A stretch of DNA of 64,000 nt, from contig JAFXUX010000009.1 of assembly GCA_017524805.1 (NCBI GenBank), positions 62,001 through 126,000 of the forward strand. The letters are read 5' to 3'. Source of the stretch: Candidatus Methanomethylophilaceae archaeon (lineage in GTDB: Archaea > Thermoplasmatota > Thermoplasmata > Methanomassiliicoccales > Methanomethylophilaceae). Position numbers and translations under genes: made by a program. The notes below the pieces were generated by a model. That model did no database searches, had not been told where the DNA came from, and was given only the letters and a program-made list of their open reading frames with translations. The first letter of the stretch is position 1, and each line of letters begins with the position of its first letter. This document shows positions 8,517 through 17,089 of the stretch, in pieces.

Positions 8517-9320
8517 ATGGAAAACCTTAGAAAATTCGTGGCTGTGCATGATCAGCTCATTCTTGAATTGCAGGCGGACCATGCGAACGGATGCGGATGG
8601 GAAATCGAATCCAACGATGGCATAGAATGCTATAGCTGGTTCGATGATGAAGAGCAGCCAAGAAAACCGGGGAGCGAGGGGAAGATCCAGAAGTTTGCCT
8701 TTGCATCTGATGAGACAGGGACGTTCAGGATTCTGTTCAAAAACAAACGCGACGCATCGGATACGTTTGAATTGGAGCTGGTAGTCCACCCCGAATGCGA
8801 GATGGATTATGCGAATACAGCGGAAGGATTCGAAGAATGCTTTATCCTGGAAGATGAAAGCAGCCAAAAATGGAAAGTTGAGGATGACGACGGGGTCGAA
8901 TGCAGGATCGGAACCAAAGACGGACGCCCAGCGCTGTTCATGGCCTGCGACACCCAAGGAGAATACAGAATACTCCTGTCCTCGAAGGAGAAATGGCGCC
9001 TTATCAAACTGAGCGTCAGACCCGTTAACATTCGCGTGCGCTTGGAAACAGCCCCAGGCAAAAAAGTGATTTATGACGTGAAGGCCAACGCCACAACAGG
9101 ATTCATGTGGAAGGTCGTGGATGATGGCGGACTCAGATGCAATGACCGCTACAAGCCCGACCCTAACCCTGGCTTCATGTGCGGCAAGGGCGGAAGGCAC
9201 ATCTTCGAGATCATTGCGGACAAACCAGGGACCTACATAGTCCGCGCGACATATTCTCGCCCGTGGGAGAAAGGCTTCATCAGTTCATTGGAGATCACCG
9301 TGGATGTGAAAAATCCATAA
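8517..9320 (+). CDS. Protein with three chagasin-like (I42 inhibitor) domains
   Basis: The 267-residue protein consists of three consecutive beta-sandwich-like units of about 85 residues. The last (residues about 178-266) has all the chagasin (MEROPS I42) loop motifs: ATTGFMW (NPTTGYxW-like), a Gly-rich GFMCGKGGRH and YSRPWE. The first two keep the fold pattern (GxxW, DG, Phe/Leu-rich strands) but have lost these inhibitor loops. Chagasins inhibit papain-family cysteine proteases. There is no signal peptide, so it would act inside the cell. It is monocistronic, with a hairpin after it. Confidence 0.7.
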   Translation: MENLRKFVAVHDQLILELQADHANGCGWEIESNDGIECYSWFDDEEQPRKPGSEGKIQKFAFASDETGTFRILFKNKRDASDTFELELVVHPECEMDYANTAEGFEECFILEDESSQKWKVEDDDGVECRIGTKDGRPALFMACDTQGEYRILLSSKEKWRLIKLSVRPVNIRVRLETAPGKKVIYDVKANATTGFMWKVVDDGGLRCNDRYKPDPNPGFMCGKGGRHIFEIIADKPGTYIVRATYSRPWEKGFISSLEITVDVKNP

Positions 9321-9334
9321 CCTGACCAGACAAA

Positions 9335-9359
9335 TGGAGGCTGCCGATTATGGCCTCCA
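9335..9359 (+). terminator. Hairpin after the chagasin-like gene
   Basis: TGGAGGC pairs with GCCTCCA around an 11-base loop, 14 bases after the stop codon, followed by a weak T-containing stretch. Confidence 0.4.
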
Positions 9360-9405
9360 CAATTTCTGATCTGGATGGCGGATGATTCGTGATTTCAGCA
9401 AAAAT

Positions 9406-9414
9406 ATTTTTATA
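9406..9414 (+). promoter_or_regulatory. TATA box of the tRNA gene
   Basis: TTTTTATAT lies about 25-33 bases before the first base of the tRNA at 9439, the usual archaeal distance. Confidence 0.5.
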
Positions 9415-9438
9415 TTGTTCCGTCATTGAAGCGGTGCT

Positions 9439-9509
9439 GTCGGGATAACACAGAGGCTATGTGACGGACTGCAGATCCGTATACGGGGGTTCGATTCCCT
9501 CTCCCGACC
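9439..9509 (+). tRNA. tRNA-Cys (anticodon GCA)
   Basis: The cloverleaf is readable. A 7-bp acceptor stem is formed by GTCGGGA and TCCCGAC; a 5-bp anticodon stem ACGGA/TCCGT encloses the loop CTGCAGA with anticodon GCA; a T-arm GGGGG-TTCGATT-CCCTC follows. The D-stem is weak (three pairs). After the acceptor strand comes C-TCCA. Archaeal tRNA-Cys normally has U73 before CCA, so here an extra C sits between C72 and a genomically encoded T-CCA. No intron is seen. Confidence 0.85.
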
Positions 9510-9622
9510 TCCATTTTTATGTCTTTGCGCTTTTGCCATTATATATACGCCCACAATACTTAATTAAATACTAAAACAAAAGATTTATAAATAGTATATA
9601 AATGACCCAAGTAGGTGTTACA

Positions 9623-10171
9623 GTGGCCAAGAAAAACATCGAAAATGTCGTCGCGTCTACTTCCCTCGAACAGGAGCTCGACCTCAACAAAATCCAGAGC
9701 TCCCTCCCAGGAGCGGAATACAACCCGCAGCAGTTCCCCGGACTCGTATACAGGCTTCAGGAACCTAAGACCGCGACTTTGATTTTCAGAAGCGGCAAAG
9801 TCGTCTGCACCGGCGCAAAATGTCGCGAAGATGTGAAAGTGGCCATCAGCAAAGTCGCCAAAGACCTGGAGAAAGCTGACATCAAAATCACGATCGAACC
9901 CAAGATCGAGGTCCAAAACATAGTCGCATCCTCCGATCTTGAGCAGGAGATCAACCTTAACACTGTCGCCATCACCCTCGGACTAGAAAGAGTGGAGTAC
10001 GAACCCGAACAGTTCCCCGGACTCGTCTACAGGCTGGATGACCCCAAAGTCGTCGTGCTTCTGTTCGGCTCCGGAAAGATGGTCTGCACCGGCGCCAAAG
10101 TCCCGGAGGATGTGGACCGCGCCGTCGACAAGATAGCTAATGAACTGAGAGAAGCAGGACTGATGTCCTGA
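9623..10171 (+). CDS. tbp: TATA-box-binding protein
   Basis: This is the general archaeal transcription factor that recognises TATA boxes and recruits TFB and RNA polymerase. The two direct half-repeats are plain: each has a VVAS/IVAS-x-x-LEQE start, an EQFPGLVYRL segment and a GSGK-VCTGAK segment. I prefer GTG 9623, which follows AGGTG by five bases and gives the usual 182-residue length. An in-frame ATG at 9602 would add seven residues. A/T-rich boxes at 9561-9571 and 9584-9593 form the promoter. Confidence 0.96.
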   Translation: MAKKNIENVVASTSLEQELDLNKIQSSLPGAEYNPQQFPGLVYRLQEPKTATLIFRSGKVVCTGAKCREDVKVAISKVAKDLEKADIKITIEPKIEVQNIVASSDLEQEINLNTVAITLGLERVEYEPEQFPGLVYRLDDPKVVVLLFGSGKMVCTGAKVPEDVDRAVDKIANELREAGLMS

Positions 10172-10189
10172 TTTCCGAGCGACGCAAAT

Positions 10190-10225
10190 GGGGCGAAGCG
10201 AAAGCCTAGCCCCAACTCATTTTTT
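10190..10225 (+). terminator. Terminator of tbp
   Basis: GGGGC pairs with GCCCC (10190-10194 with 10209-10213) and is followed by six T (10220-10225), about 20 bases after the tbp stop. Confidence 0.5.
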
Positions 10226-10303
10226 CGGCATTTTTTCTCTTTTTCCACTTCGTTGGTTTGTTGAAGCGATGTATTTTGCCCGCCGTAGGGCTGCTGTTTC
10301 CAT

Positions 10304-10333
10304 AGACTATAGTTCTAAATCAGACTATAGTCT
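10304..10333. promoter_or_regulatory. Paired AGACTATAGT palindromic elements
   Basis: The roughly 300-base gap between tbp and cysE (convergent genes) holds AGACTATAGTTCT (10304-10316) and, 18 bases further on, the perfect palindrome AGACTATAGTCT (10322-10333). The repeat looks like a protein-binding site, but it lies between two gene ends, not before a start that I can identify. The rest of the gap shows no credible coding frame. Confidence 0.35.
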
Positions 10334-10449
10334 TACTTATTACAAAAACACCGATAAAGCCAGAGGTATTCAAAGTATCACTATACACCTACCAAATAGA
10401 TTGAACGCAATGTGTTTCGTTCGAGTGGGACTGCAGAGCGAGAAACTTC

Positions 10450-10478
10450 AAAAATAAAGGGCGAGGCTGGTTCGCCTC
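10450..10478 (-). terminator. Terminator of the cysE operon
   Basis: Read on the minus strand, GAGGC/GCCTC forms a hairpin with a six-base loop overlapping the cysE stop. It is followed by CCTTTATTTTT, a T-rich tract. Confidence 0.5.
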
Positions 10479-11145
10479 AGTTTATGCGCTTGGAAAGCTC
10501 TTCGATCATCGACCTGAGATCGGAGATCTCCTTCTCCATGCTGCTGATCTTCTCTTTCACCGGATCGGGAAGCTGGTTGTGCATATTGTCGCACTCCAAC
10601 TTGATTCCAGCGTGCCTGACTATGCGCCCAGGGACGCCGACTACCGTGCACCCGTCAGGGATATCGTTGATGACCACGGCTCCGGACCCTATTCTGACGT
10701 TGTTGCCTATGGTTATATCTCCCAGAACAGAAGCGTTGCACCCCACGACTACGTGGTCTTTGATTGTGGGGTGCCTCTTCCCTTTGCTGGTGGAAACGCC
10801 TCCGAGAGTCACGCCTTGGTAGATGGATACGTTGTCCCCGATGATAGTGGTCTCCCCTATGACGACGCCGGTAGCATGATCGATGAAAAATCTCTTCCCG
10901 ATGGTCGCGCCGGGATGGATGTCGCACCCGGTCAGATGATGGGCATAATAATTCAGCTCGCGGGCCTCTTTCTTTTTGCCCTCGAGCCAAAGCTTGTGGC
11001 TCATCCTGTAATAGCAAACCGCGTGGAATCCGGTATGATATTTTCTGGCGTCTTCCTCGTCGACGATGGCCGGATCCTTCTCTATGACAGCCTCCAAATC
11101 GTCGGGATCGACTTCCATCTCTCTCATGTGCATGATATCTGTCAT
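10477..11145 (-). CDS. cysE: Serine O-acetyltransferase
   Basis: The 222-residue enzyme makes O-acetylserine from serine and acetyl-CoA, the first step of bacterial-type cysteine synthesis. It has an N-terminal helical domain and the left-handed beta-helix hexapeptide repeats typical of CysE (DIHPGATIG, GVVIGETTIIG, then HPTIKDHVVVG and ITIGNNVRIGSG). The final 35 residues form a short coiled coil. It overlaps the upstream PAPS-reductase-like gene by four bases, placing it in a sulfur-assimilation operon. No O-acetylserine sulfhydrylase is in the window. Confidence 0.94.
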   Translation of the reverse strand: MTDIMHMREMEVDPDDLEAVIEKDPAIVDEEDARKYHTGFHAVCYYRMSHKLWLEGKKKEARELNYYAHHLTGCDIHPGATIGKRFFIDHATGVVIGETTIIGDNVSIYQGVTLGGVSTSKGKRHPTIKDHVVVGCNASVLGDITIGNNVRIGSGAVVINDIPDGCTVVGVPGRIVRHAGIKLECDNMHNQLPDPVKEKISSMEKEISDLRSMIEELSKRIN

Positions 11146-13070
11146 TGCTCGAACTCCTCCCCCTTAGCGAAATTGACCGATGGGCATGGCCCAAAGCAGT
11201 CCTTACAGAATATGCAGTCATCCTCGCGGATGTGGACTTTGCCGCCTTCCATATACAATGCGCCTTCCGTGCATCTAGCGGCGCACAGACCGCATCCTAC
11301 GCATTGCTCCGCGCGCATTATCACCTGGAATGCCTCGTCCATATGCGCCGAAGCGTCGTTCTTCACGTTGGACTTGCATATTATGGATCCTTCGCGATAT
11401 ATGGTAGTGTAATCCGCGGATATGTATTCGCCCTCCGGATCCTCTTCGACGACCCAGCCTATGGCGTGGCAGAACGGCTTCACTTTCTTCAGATCGATCG
11501 GCCTGGAAAGAGCGGCTTCAACGCTGTATCCGATGACGCAAGGAGAATAGCCCTCCTGGACCTTTATCGTCAGAGGCCCGGATTCCGGGGCTTTGGTCTG
11601 CCTCGTCAATTCGGACACCTCTTTGCCGGTTATCCTGTGGACTTCCTCCCTTATGGATTTGGGCGCATCCTTCCATCTCCAGAGAGCATAATCCTTCCAT
11701 TCCTGGGGAAGCCCGCGGTCTTCCATGTATGAATCCAGATATTCGTTCCATTGCTCCCATCTGGAGCTCCCTCCGGAGACGACATCGAATTCGGCGAGAT
11801 CGGATGCGGGGCAGAGGAAACATCCTATCCTGTCCAATCCGCGGGTGTACCAGACGTTGTAAGGCTCCTTCCTCATGAATATGTACATCCAAACGTGCAT
11901 CGCGCACCAGTTCTGGATCGGCGACGCGCCTATCTGGCCGGGAGTCCAGGGATTCTGCCAGACGCGGGGCTTGGAATTCCTGGCCTCGGATTCGTATTTC
12001 CTCTGACCTATGAAAGACAAGACTCCGCCCGGGAAATTCTTGGTGATCGCTCCGACGGTGGGCCCGAGCTTGTTGGTCTTGCAGCACCATCTGTAGTCCT
12101 TGGCGGGAGGCCCGAAGTAGACGAGATTCCCGAAGAAGGCATCGGTGGGAGCTTTCTCCTCTATGAGCTGGAGGCCATGTCTCTCGCAGGTTTCGCGGAC
12201 ATGATTCACCGTCTCGTCGAATTCCAATCCGGTATCGACGAACAATACCGGAAGCTTAAGGCCTGCGTCTATCGTAAGAAGGAGCGTAGCGAGGCTGTCC
12301 TTGCCTCCCGAAAACGATACTATCGCAGGCACATCATGCATTTCGATCGTATTCTTGATGAACCCTACAGCTTCTGCGACCCTCTTCTCTATGACGGCCC
12401 TGTTGGCTTCGACGGCTTCATCCCATGAATGGGGCGTATGTGGGCCGGTGCGTTCCTCCGGTCTGTACCATCTGGTCCTTACTGCCATGCCCTTGTCCGC
12501 GGCGACCATCTCCGGGCCCGACATGCGCGCGGTACCCGTTGCGATCGGCTTCCTGTCGGCGGTCACGATTATTATCTCGTCTCCGACCTTGATGCCAGGG
12601 TCGGCATCGATGACGCCGGGAGCCATGAGATTCTTGCTTTCCTGCAGGAATGGGGCCGCGCTCGGATCGCAGACGACGTATCCTTTGGTATACGCTTCGG
12701 CAATCCTGTAGGCGCCCTGCATGCGCGACACGAATTTCCATCCGGAGCCTATGTCATACCTCATGGTGGCAATGATGTCGCCGTCGATGACGACCTCGTC
12801 CATGCGATCCAATCCAGGAGCCTTGCTCATGATCACTACGTGCCCATCTGGGATGACAGCTTTTCCAGTGCCTTCCCCATAATCCCTGTCAAGAATTCTG
12901 CGCATCAGCTCTATGTCATATTCGAATGCGGGCCTGGCATCCCCAGGCGGGGTGAGCGGCACCTCAACAGTCTTCCCACCGCATACAGGGCATTCTTTGG
13001 ACTCTAAAATGGGCAGGTTGCATGAGTGGCACCATCTGAGATGGTTCTTTCCCAATCTGATCGCAGGCAT
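11142..13070 (-). CDS. PAPS-reductase-like ATP-pyrophosphatase fused to zinc ribbon, PUA and ferredoxin domains
   Basis: This 642-residue fusion has four parts. An N-terminal zinc ribbon (CHSCN ... CPVCGG, residues 14-31) is followed by a PUA-like domain (about 120-205). An adenine-nucleotide alpha-hydrolase domain carries the pyrophosphate loop SFSGGKDS (about residue 254) with several Cys. The C-terminal ferredoxin domain has two 4Cys motifs (CVGCGLCAARC, CIFCKDCFGPC). Fusions of this type are known in methanogens and are annotated as phosphoadenosine phosphosulfate reductase. The coupling to cysE supports a sulfur role, but the PUA and zinc-ribbon domains would also suit tRNA thiolation. 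The precise substrate is open. Confidence 0.85.
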   Translation of the reverse strand: MPAIRLGKNHLRWCHSCNLPILESKECPVCGGKTVEVPLTPPGDARPAFEYDIELMRRILDRDYGEGTGKAVIPDGHVVIMSKAPGLDRMDEVVIDGDIIATMRYDIGSGWKFVSRMQGAYRIAEAYTKGYVVCDPSAAPFLQESKNLMAPGVIDADPGIKVGDEIIIVTADRKPIATGTARMSGPEMVAADKGMAVRTRWYRPEERTGPHTPHSWDEAVEANRAVIEKRVAEAVGFIKNTIEMHDVPAIVSFSGGKDSLATLLLTIDAGLKLPVLFVDTGLEFDETVNHVRETCERHGLQLIEEKAPTDAFFGNLVYFGPPAKDYRWCCKTNKLGPTVGAITKNFPGGVLSFIGQRKYESEARNSKPRVWQNPWTPGQIGASPIQNWCAMHVWMYIFMRKEPYNVWYTRGLDRIGCFLCPASDLAEFDVVSGGSSRWEQWNEYLDSYMEDRGLPQEWKDYALWRWKDAPKSIREEVHRITGKEVSELTRQTKAPESGPLTIKVQEGYSPCVIGYSVEAALSRPIDLKKVKPFCHAIGWVVEEDPEGEYISADYTTIYREGSIICKSNVKNDASAHMDEAFQVIMRAEQCVGCGLCAARCTEGALYMEGGKVHIREDDCIFCKDCFGPCPSVNFAKGEEFEQ

Positions 13071-13323
13071 GATTCTCTTTAGAACCTACATTCTGGCATA
13101 GTTAAACTTTTCCCCCGAAACCGATCGATAACATGCTGTCTTGCTGCGAGAGAAGGACGGATGCGGGCGGATGATGTGGCAAGCCAGTCCGCCAGCGCTC
13201 AACCTGAAAAATCAAAAGAACAAGGGATCGCGAAGACTCGGACTGAATCTCCGCGAATCCCCGATAGCAAATAGGGCTGGCGTCTTACAGGATGCGATCT
13301 CCCGGCTTAGAAACCGGAAACAT

Positions 13324-14589
13324 TCATTCCAGCGTAGCCTTCCTATAAAGGGACAGATCGGATCCCAAAGGAATCGTCGCGTCGTATCCCACCTTCCAGG
13401 TCGTCTTTCCATGGGAGCTGGGATCCAGCGATGAGCCTGCGGCACCGGGAATCATGAGTATCCTGTCTGCTTGCATCCTGGTGGCGACTGCCCATTCTAC
13501 CTGCCTATCGTCGAATATGTCGATGTCATCATCCACGATGATCACCTGCTTCATCGAGGGATGCCCGGTGAATGCGGCCATTATCGCGTTGACGCCGTCG
13601 CCTTCTTTGTTCTTCGATATCGAGACGACCCCGTTCAGCCAGCAGCACCCGCCTTCGGTGAGACGCACATTCCTGACCTTGGGAACTGCCTGCCTCACCG
13701 TCTTAAGGATCATGGGCTCCCTTGGAAGTCCCATAAGCATGTAGTGCTCGTATCCCCCCGGCAGAACCAGATGGAATGCCGGGTGCTCGCAGGTCCAGAC
13801 CTTATCCACCTCTATTATCGGTTGCATACGCTCGAAATCGTATGTCCCGGTGATGTCCACGAACGGCCCTTCCTTGGTCTCCTCCAAAGTAATGCGCGCC
13901 TCGAAGACGTAATCGCAATCGGCCGGAACCAAGATGCCGTTGTTGCATCTGCCAACTTTGAGGGGCGCCCCATGGCCTTTGATGTGCATCGCAGACGCCA
14001 CTTCCAATTCATCCGCGCCGAAATCCATCGACGTGGCGGCAGCCAGCAGAACCTCGGCCCCAGCGCCCACGCATATGGATACGTTCAGCTCCTTGCCGGC
14101 CGCTTTGGCCTCTTTGTAAAGAGTGAAAAGATGCCTGGGAACCAGCCTTACGGCGATCCTGGAATCGTCCATCAGCATCATCCTATGGAAAGATACATTC
14201 TTCTTACCGCCGAATTCGGCGATAATGACGCCTGCTGTGATGTAGCGCCCCCCATCTTTCGGGAAATATTTGGGCACAGGGAGCGACATGAGCTTGACTT
14301 CCCTTTTGCATGCGCGAAACTCTGGATTCTCAACAGTCTCGCAAGGCATGGGAGACGTTATGGCGTCCAGCAGATGCCCGACAATGCCTTCTTTGGGAAC
14401 CCCGAGAGCGGACGCGATCTTGTCTCTGGTCGAGAATCTGTTTCCAACGGCCATTCCGCCGTTGAGATCCTCGAAAAGGACCGTTCTCTCCTGATTCTCA
14501 GACATTATTCTGGTTGCGTCTCCAGACTCGCTATCTATGCGGCCTTTTATGCGGAAAGCATCCGAGCCGAGCGTTTTCATCACTGCCAT
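13324..14589 (-). CDS. UbiD-family decarboxylase
   Basis: The 421-residue protein matches the UbiD family of prenylated-FMN-dependent (de)carboxylases. Visible family features include FEDLNGG near the N terminus, PVPKYFPKDGGRYITAG and HRMMLMDDSRIAVR in the first half, and the metal/cofactor region around KGHGAPLKVGRCN. In archaea such enzymes act in menaquinone-like, aromatic or mevalonate-phosphate pathways; several methanogens use a UbiD homologue as phosphomevalonate-linked decarboxylase. The substrate cannot be told here, and no UbiX flavin prenyltransferase is adjacent. The gap 13071-13323 before it contains no supported gene. Confidence 0.88.
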   Translation of the reverse strand: MAVMKTLGSDAFRIKGRIDSESGDATRIMSENQERTVLFEDLNGGMAVGNRFSTRDKIASALGVPKEGIVGHLLDAITSPMPCETVENPEFRACKREVKLMSLPVPKYFPKDGGRYITAGVIIAEFGGKKNVSFHRMMLMDDSRIAVRLVPRHLFTLYKEAKAAGKELNVSICVGAGAEVLLAAATSMDFGADELEVASAMHIKGHGAPLKVGRCNNGILVPADCDYVFEARITLEETKEGPFVDITGTYDFERMQPIIEVDKVWTCEHPAFHLVLPGGYEHYMLMGLPREPMILKTVRQAVPKVRNVRLTEGGCCWLNGVVSISKNKEGDGVNAIMAAFTGHPSMKQVIIVDDDIDIFDDRQVEWAVATRMQADRILMIPGAAGSSLDPSSHGKTTWKVGYDATIPLGSDLSLYRKATLE

Positions 14590-14747
14590 GATTCCGCATC
14601 GGAAAATGCGTAGTTATTGGTTGCGAATCGGAACAGACAGAACAGCTCGGATTATCTATGACACTGCTGAGAACAGATGGCCATTGATAGATGCTGGCGA
14701 TCAGCCACGAATCGCCATTTTAATATCGACCTTCTGGATGAGGGTTT

Positions 14748-15368
14748 ATGAAAGCGCTTCTCGTCAATGGAAGCCCCCATCCCAGGGGATGCACCTACAC
14801 AGCCCTCTGCGAGGTGGCAAAAGGACTCGAATCTGAGGGCATAGAATACGAAATATTCCACCTTGGCAGCGGGGATGTCCCGGGATGCAGAGGTTGCGGA
14901 TACTGCAAGGACAAGGGGCTCTGCGTGATCGAAGACAAAGTGAACGAGATCGCATCCAAATTGGAGGAGTTCGACGGATTCGTCTTCGGCTCCCCCGTTT
15001 ATTATGCCGGGCCGGCCGGGCAGCTCACCGCCTTCATGGACAGGCTTTTCTACTCGAACGGCAGGAAAATGGCTTACAAACCCGGAGCGGCAATTGTCTC
15101 GTGCCGCAGAGGCGGATCGACGGCATCCTTGGACCGCCTGAACAAATACTTCACCATCTCCAACATGCCCGTGGTCCCATCCCTGTATTGGAACCAAGTC
15201 CATGGGAACGCCCCCGAAGAAGTCAAGCAGGACTTGGAAGGGATGCAGATCATGCGCACTCTCGGAAAGAACATGGGATGGATGATGAAATGCATCGATG
15301 CAGGCAAGAAAGCTGGCGTATCCATTCCAGCTCCCGAACCTCGCGCAAGGACCAATTTCATCCGTTGA
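14748..15368 (+). CDS. Iron-sulfur flavoprotein (NADPH-dependent FMN reductase fold)
   Basis: The 206-residue flavodoxin-like protein has the FMN-phosphate loop near its start (NGSPHPRGCTYTAL), then the compact C-x2-C-x2-C-x5-C cluster (CRGCGYCKDKGLC, residues 46-58) that binds a [4Fe-4S] cluster in methanogen Isf proteins. GSPVYYAGPAGQL is the second FMN-contact loop. Such proteins move electrons between ferredoxin and small acceptors or oxygen species. TTTTAATAT at 14718-14726 suits a TATA box. gltX follows closely in the same direction. Confidence 0.88.
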   Translation: MKALLVNGSPHPRGCTYTALCEVAKGLESEGIEYEIFHLGSGDVPGCRGCGYCKDKGLCVIEDKVNEIASKLEEFDGFVFGSPVYYAGPAGQLTAFMDRLFYSNGRKMAYKPGAAIVSCRRGGSTASLDRLNKYFTISNMPVVPSLYWNQVHGNAPEEVKQDLEGMQIMRTLGKNMGWMMKCIDAGKKAGVSIPAPEPRARTNFIR

Positions 15369-15400
15369 ATGCCTCCACAATAAATAGCAGCAGAGGATTG

Positions 15401-17089
15401 ATGCGACCCATGGCAGAAGATATGGAAGATACGATAAGGAAATTCGCGCTCCAGAACGCGGTTTTCTTCAAAGGGAAAGCAAACCCCAAAGCGGTCGTCG
15501 GGAAGATACTGGGGGGAGTCCCGGAGCTCAGAAGCAAAGCGGCCGAGATCACGCCGCTGATCAATCAGATAGTCGAGGAAGTCAACGGGATGGGATTGGA
15601 AGCCCAGACCAAAGCCCTGCAGGAGATGGACGCATCCCTTCTCGTCAAAGAGAAGAAAGAGCGCAAATACGAGCTCCCGGAACTCAAAAACGTGGATGGG
15701 AAGGTAGTCATGCGCATTGCCCCCGGACCCTCCGGACCTCTCCACATCGGGCACACCAGAGTGTCCATCCTCAACGACGAGTACGTTAAGAGATACAGCG
15801 GAGACCTCGTCCTGAGATTCGAAGACACCAACCCCGAAAAGATAGACCCCGACGCGTATGACATGATCCCGGAGGACTTGGATTGGCTCGGCGTCAAATG
15901 CACCAAGAAGTTCATCCAATCGGAAAGGTTCGAGCTCTATTACGGATACACCCGCAAACTTGTGGAGCAAGGGAACGCCTACGTTTGCACATGCGATGCC
16001 GACCACTGGAGAGAGCTTAAGGAGAAGAAGACCGCCTGCCCCTGCAGGGACCTTCCCGCGGAGACGCAGCTCGAAAGGCTCGACAAATTCTTCGAAGGCA
16101 AATACTCCGACGGAGAGGCTGTTGTCGTGGTGAAGACTGACATCTGCCACCCCAACCCAGCCGTCAGGGATTTCGTCGCTCTGAGGTTGGTTTCCCACCC
16201 CCATCCCAGGACAGGGACCAAATACATCGCGTACCCTATGATGAACCTCTCCGTAGCCATCGATGACCACGAGATGGGTATGACGCATGTCATACGCGGA
16301 AAAGACCACCTGAACAACACATTCAGGCAGGAGTACATCTTCGACTATTTCGGATGGAAGAAGCCCGAATACTACCACTATGGCTTGGTCAACATCCCCG
16401 ACACCGTCCTCAAAACGTCCATCATCAAGCAGAACATCGCCGACGGACAATACACAGGATGGGACGATGTCAGGACTGGGACGGTCAGGGCAATGAAGCG
16501 CCGCGGAATCAGGCCCGAAGCCATCAGAAGGTATTGGGTCGAATCCGGGATAAAATCGGTGGACATCCAATTCTCCTGGGACAATCTTTACGGCATGAAC
16601 CGCGACGTCATAGACGACATCTCAAACAGATATTTCTTCGTCAAAAACCCGGTCAGGTACGATATCGACGGCATCGATGAGATAAAAGGCGGAGCGCCGC
16701 TCCATCCTGACCATCCAGAAAGGGGGAGCAGGGATTACTGCCTCAAAGATCCTCGCACGATATTCATCTCTGACGACGATTCGTCCGAGTTCGCCTCGGC
16801 CGGAAGGATCAGGCTGAAAGACCTGTGCAACATAGGGTATTCGCTTCCGGCGAAATACATCGGAAACGATGTCGGAATCCTCAAGACCGGCGTGAAAGCC
16901 GTCCAATGGGTCGGAAGGGACTCGATGGACGCCGAATTGCTGATGCCGGACGGGACGATCGAGAAAGGGCTGATAGAGAAAGCCGCGTTCTCCGAGAAAA
17001 GCGAGATGGTCCAGCTGGAAAGGATCGGATTCGCCAGGATAGAGAGGAGAGACGCCGGCAATATCGGCTTGGTATTCGCTCATCGCTGA
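15401..17089 (+). CDS. gltX: Glutamyl-tRNA synthetase (archaeal, discriminating or non-discriminating)
   Basis: The class I synthetase of about 562 residues has the HIGH motif as HIGH in GPLHIGHTR (near residue 115) and a variant KMSKS as KTSIIKQ. It has the archaeal-type N-terminal helical extension and an all-beta C-terminal anticodon domain. It charges tRNA-Glu in the cytoplasm. ATG 15401 follows AGAGGATTG, a reasonable ribosome binding site; ATG 15410 is an alternative. The 3' end overlaps the convergent DtxR-family gene by ten bases. Confidence 0.95.
   Translation: MRPMAEDMEDTIRKFALQNAVFFKGKANPKAVVGKILGGVPELRSKAAEITPLINQIVEEVNGMGLEAQTKALQEMDASLLVKEKKERKYELPELKNVDGKVVMRIAPGPSGPLHIGHTRVSILNDEYVKRYSGDLVLRFEDTNPEKIDPDAYDMIPEDLDWLGVKCTKKFIQSERFELYYGYTRKLVEQGNAYVCTCDADHWRELKEKKTACPCRDLPAETQLERLDKFFEGKYSDGEAVVVVKTDICHPNPAVRDFVALRLVSHPHPRTGTKYIAYPMMNLSVAIDDHEMGMTHVIRGKDHLNNTFRQEYIFDYFGWKKPEYYHYGLVNIPDTVLKTSIIKQNIADGQYTGWDDVRTGTVRAMKRRGIRPEAIRRYWVESGIKSVDIQFSWDNLYGMNRDVIDDISNRYFFVKNPVRYDIDGIDEIKGGAPLHPDHPERGSRDYCLKDPRTIFISDDDSSEFASAGRIRLKDLCNIGYSLPAKYIGNDVGILKTGVKAVQWVGRDSMDAELLMPDGTIEKGLIEKAAFSEKSEMVQLERIGFARIERRDAGNIGLVFAHR

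Noticed and set aside
13140-13434. Frames in the gap between the PAPS-reductase-like gene and the UbiD gene, and a GATGATG...CTGA pair suggestive of a C/D box RNA
   Set aside because: The protein frames are shadows with no family character. The C and D boxes deviate from RTGATGA and have no clear C'/D' pair or guide target.
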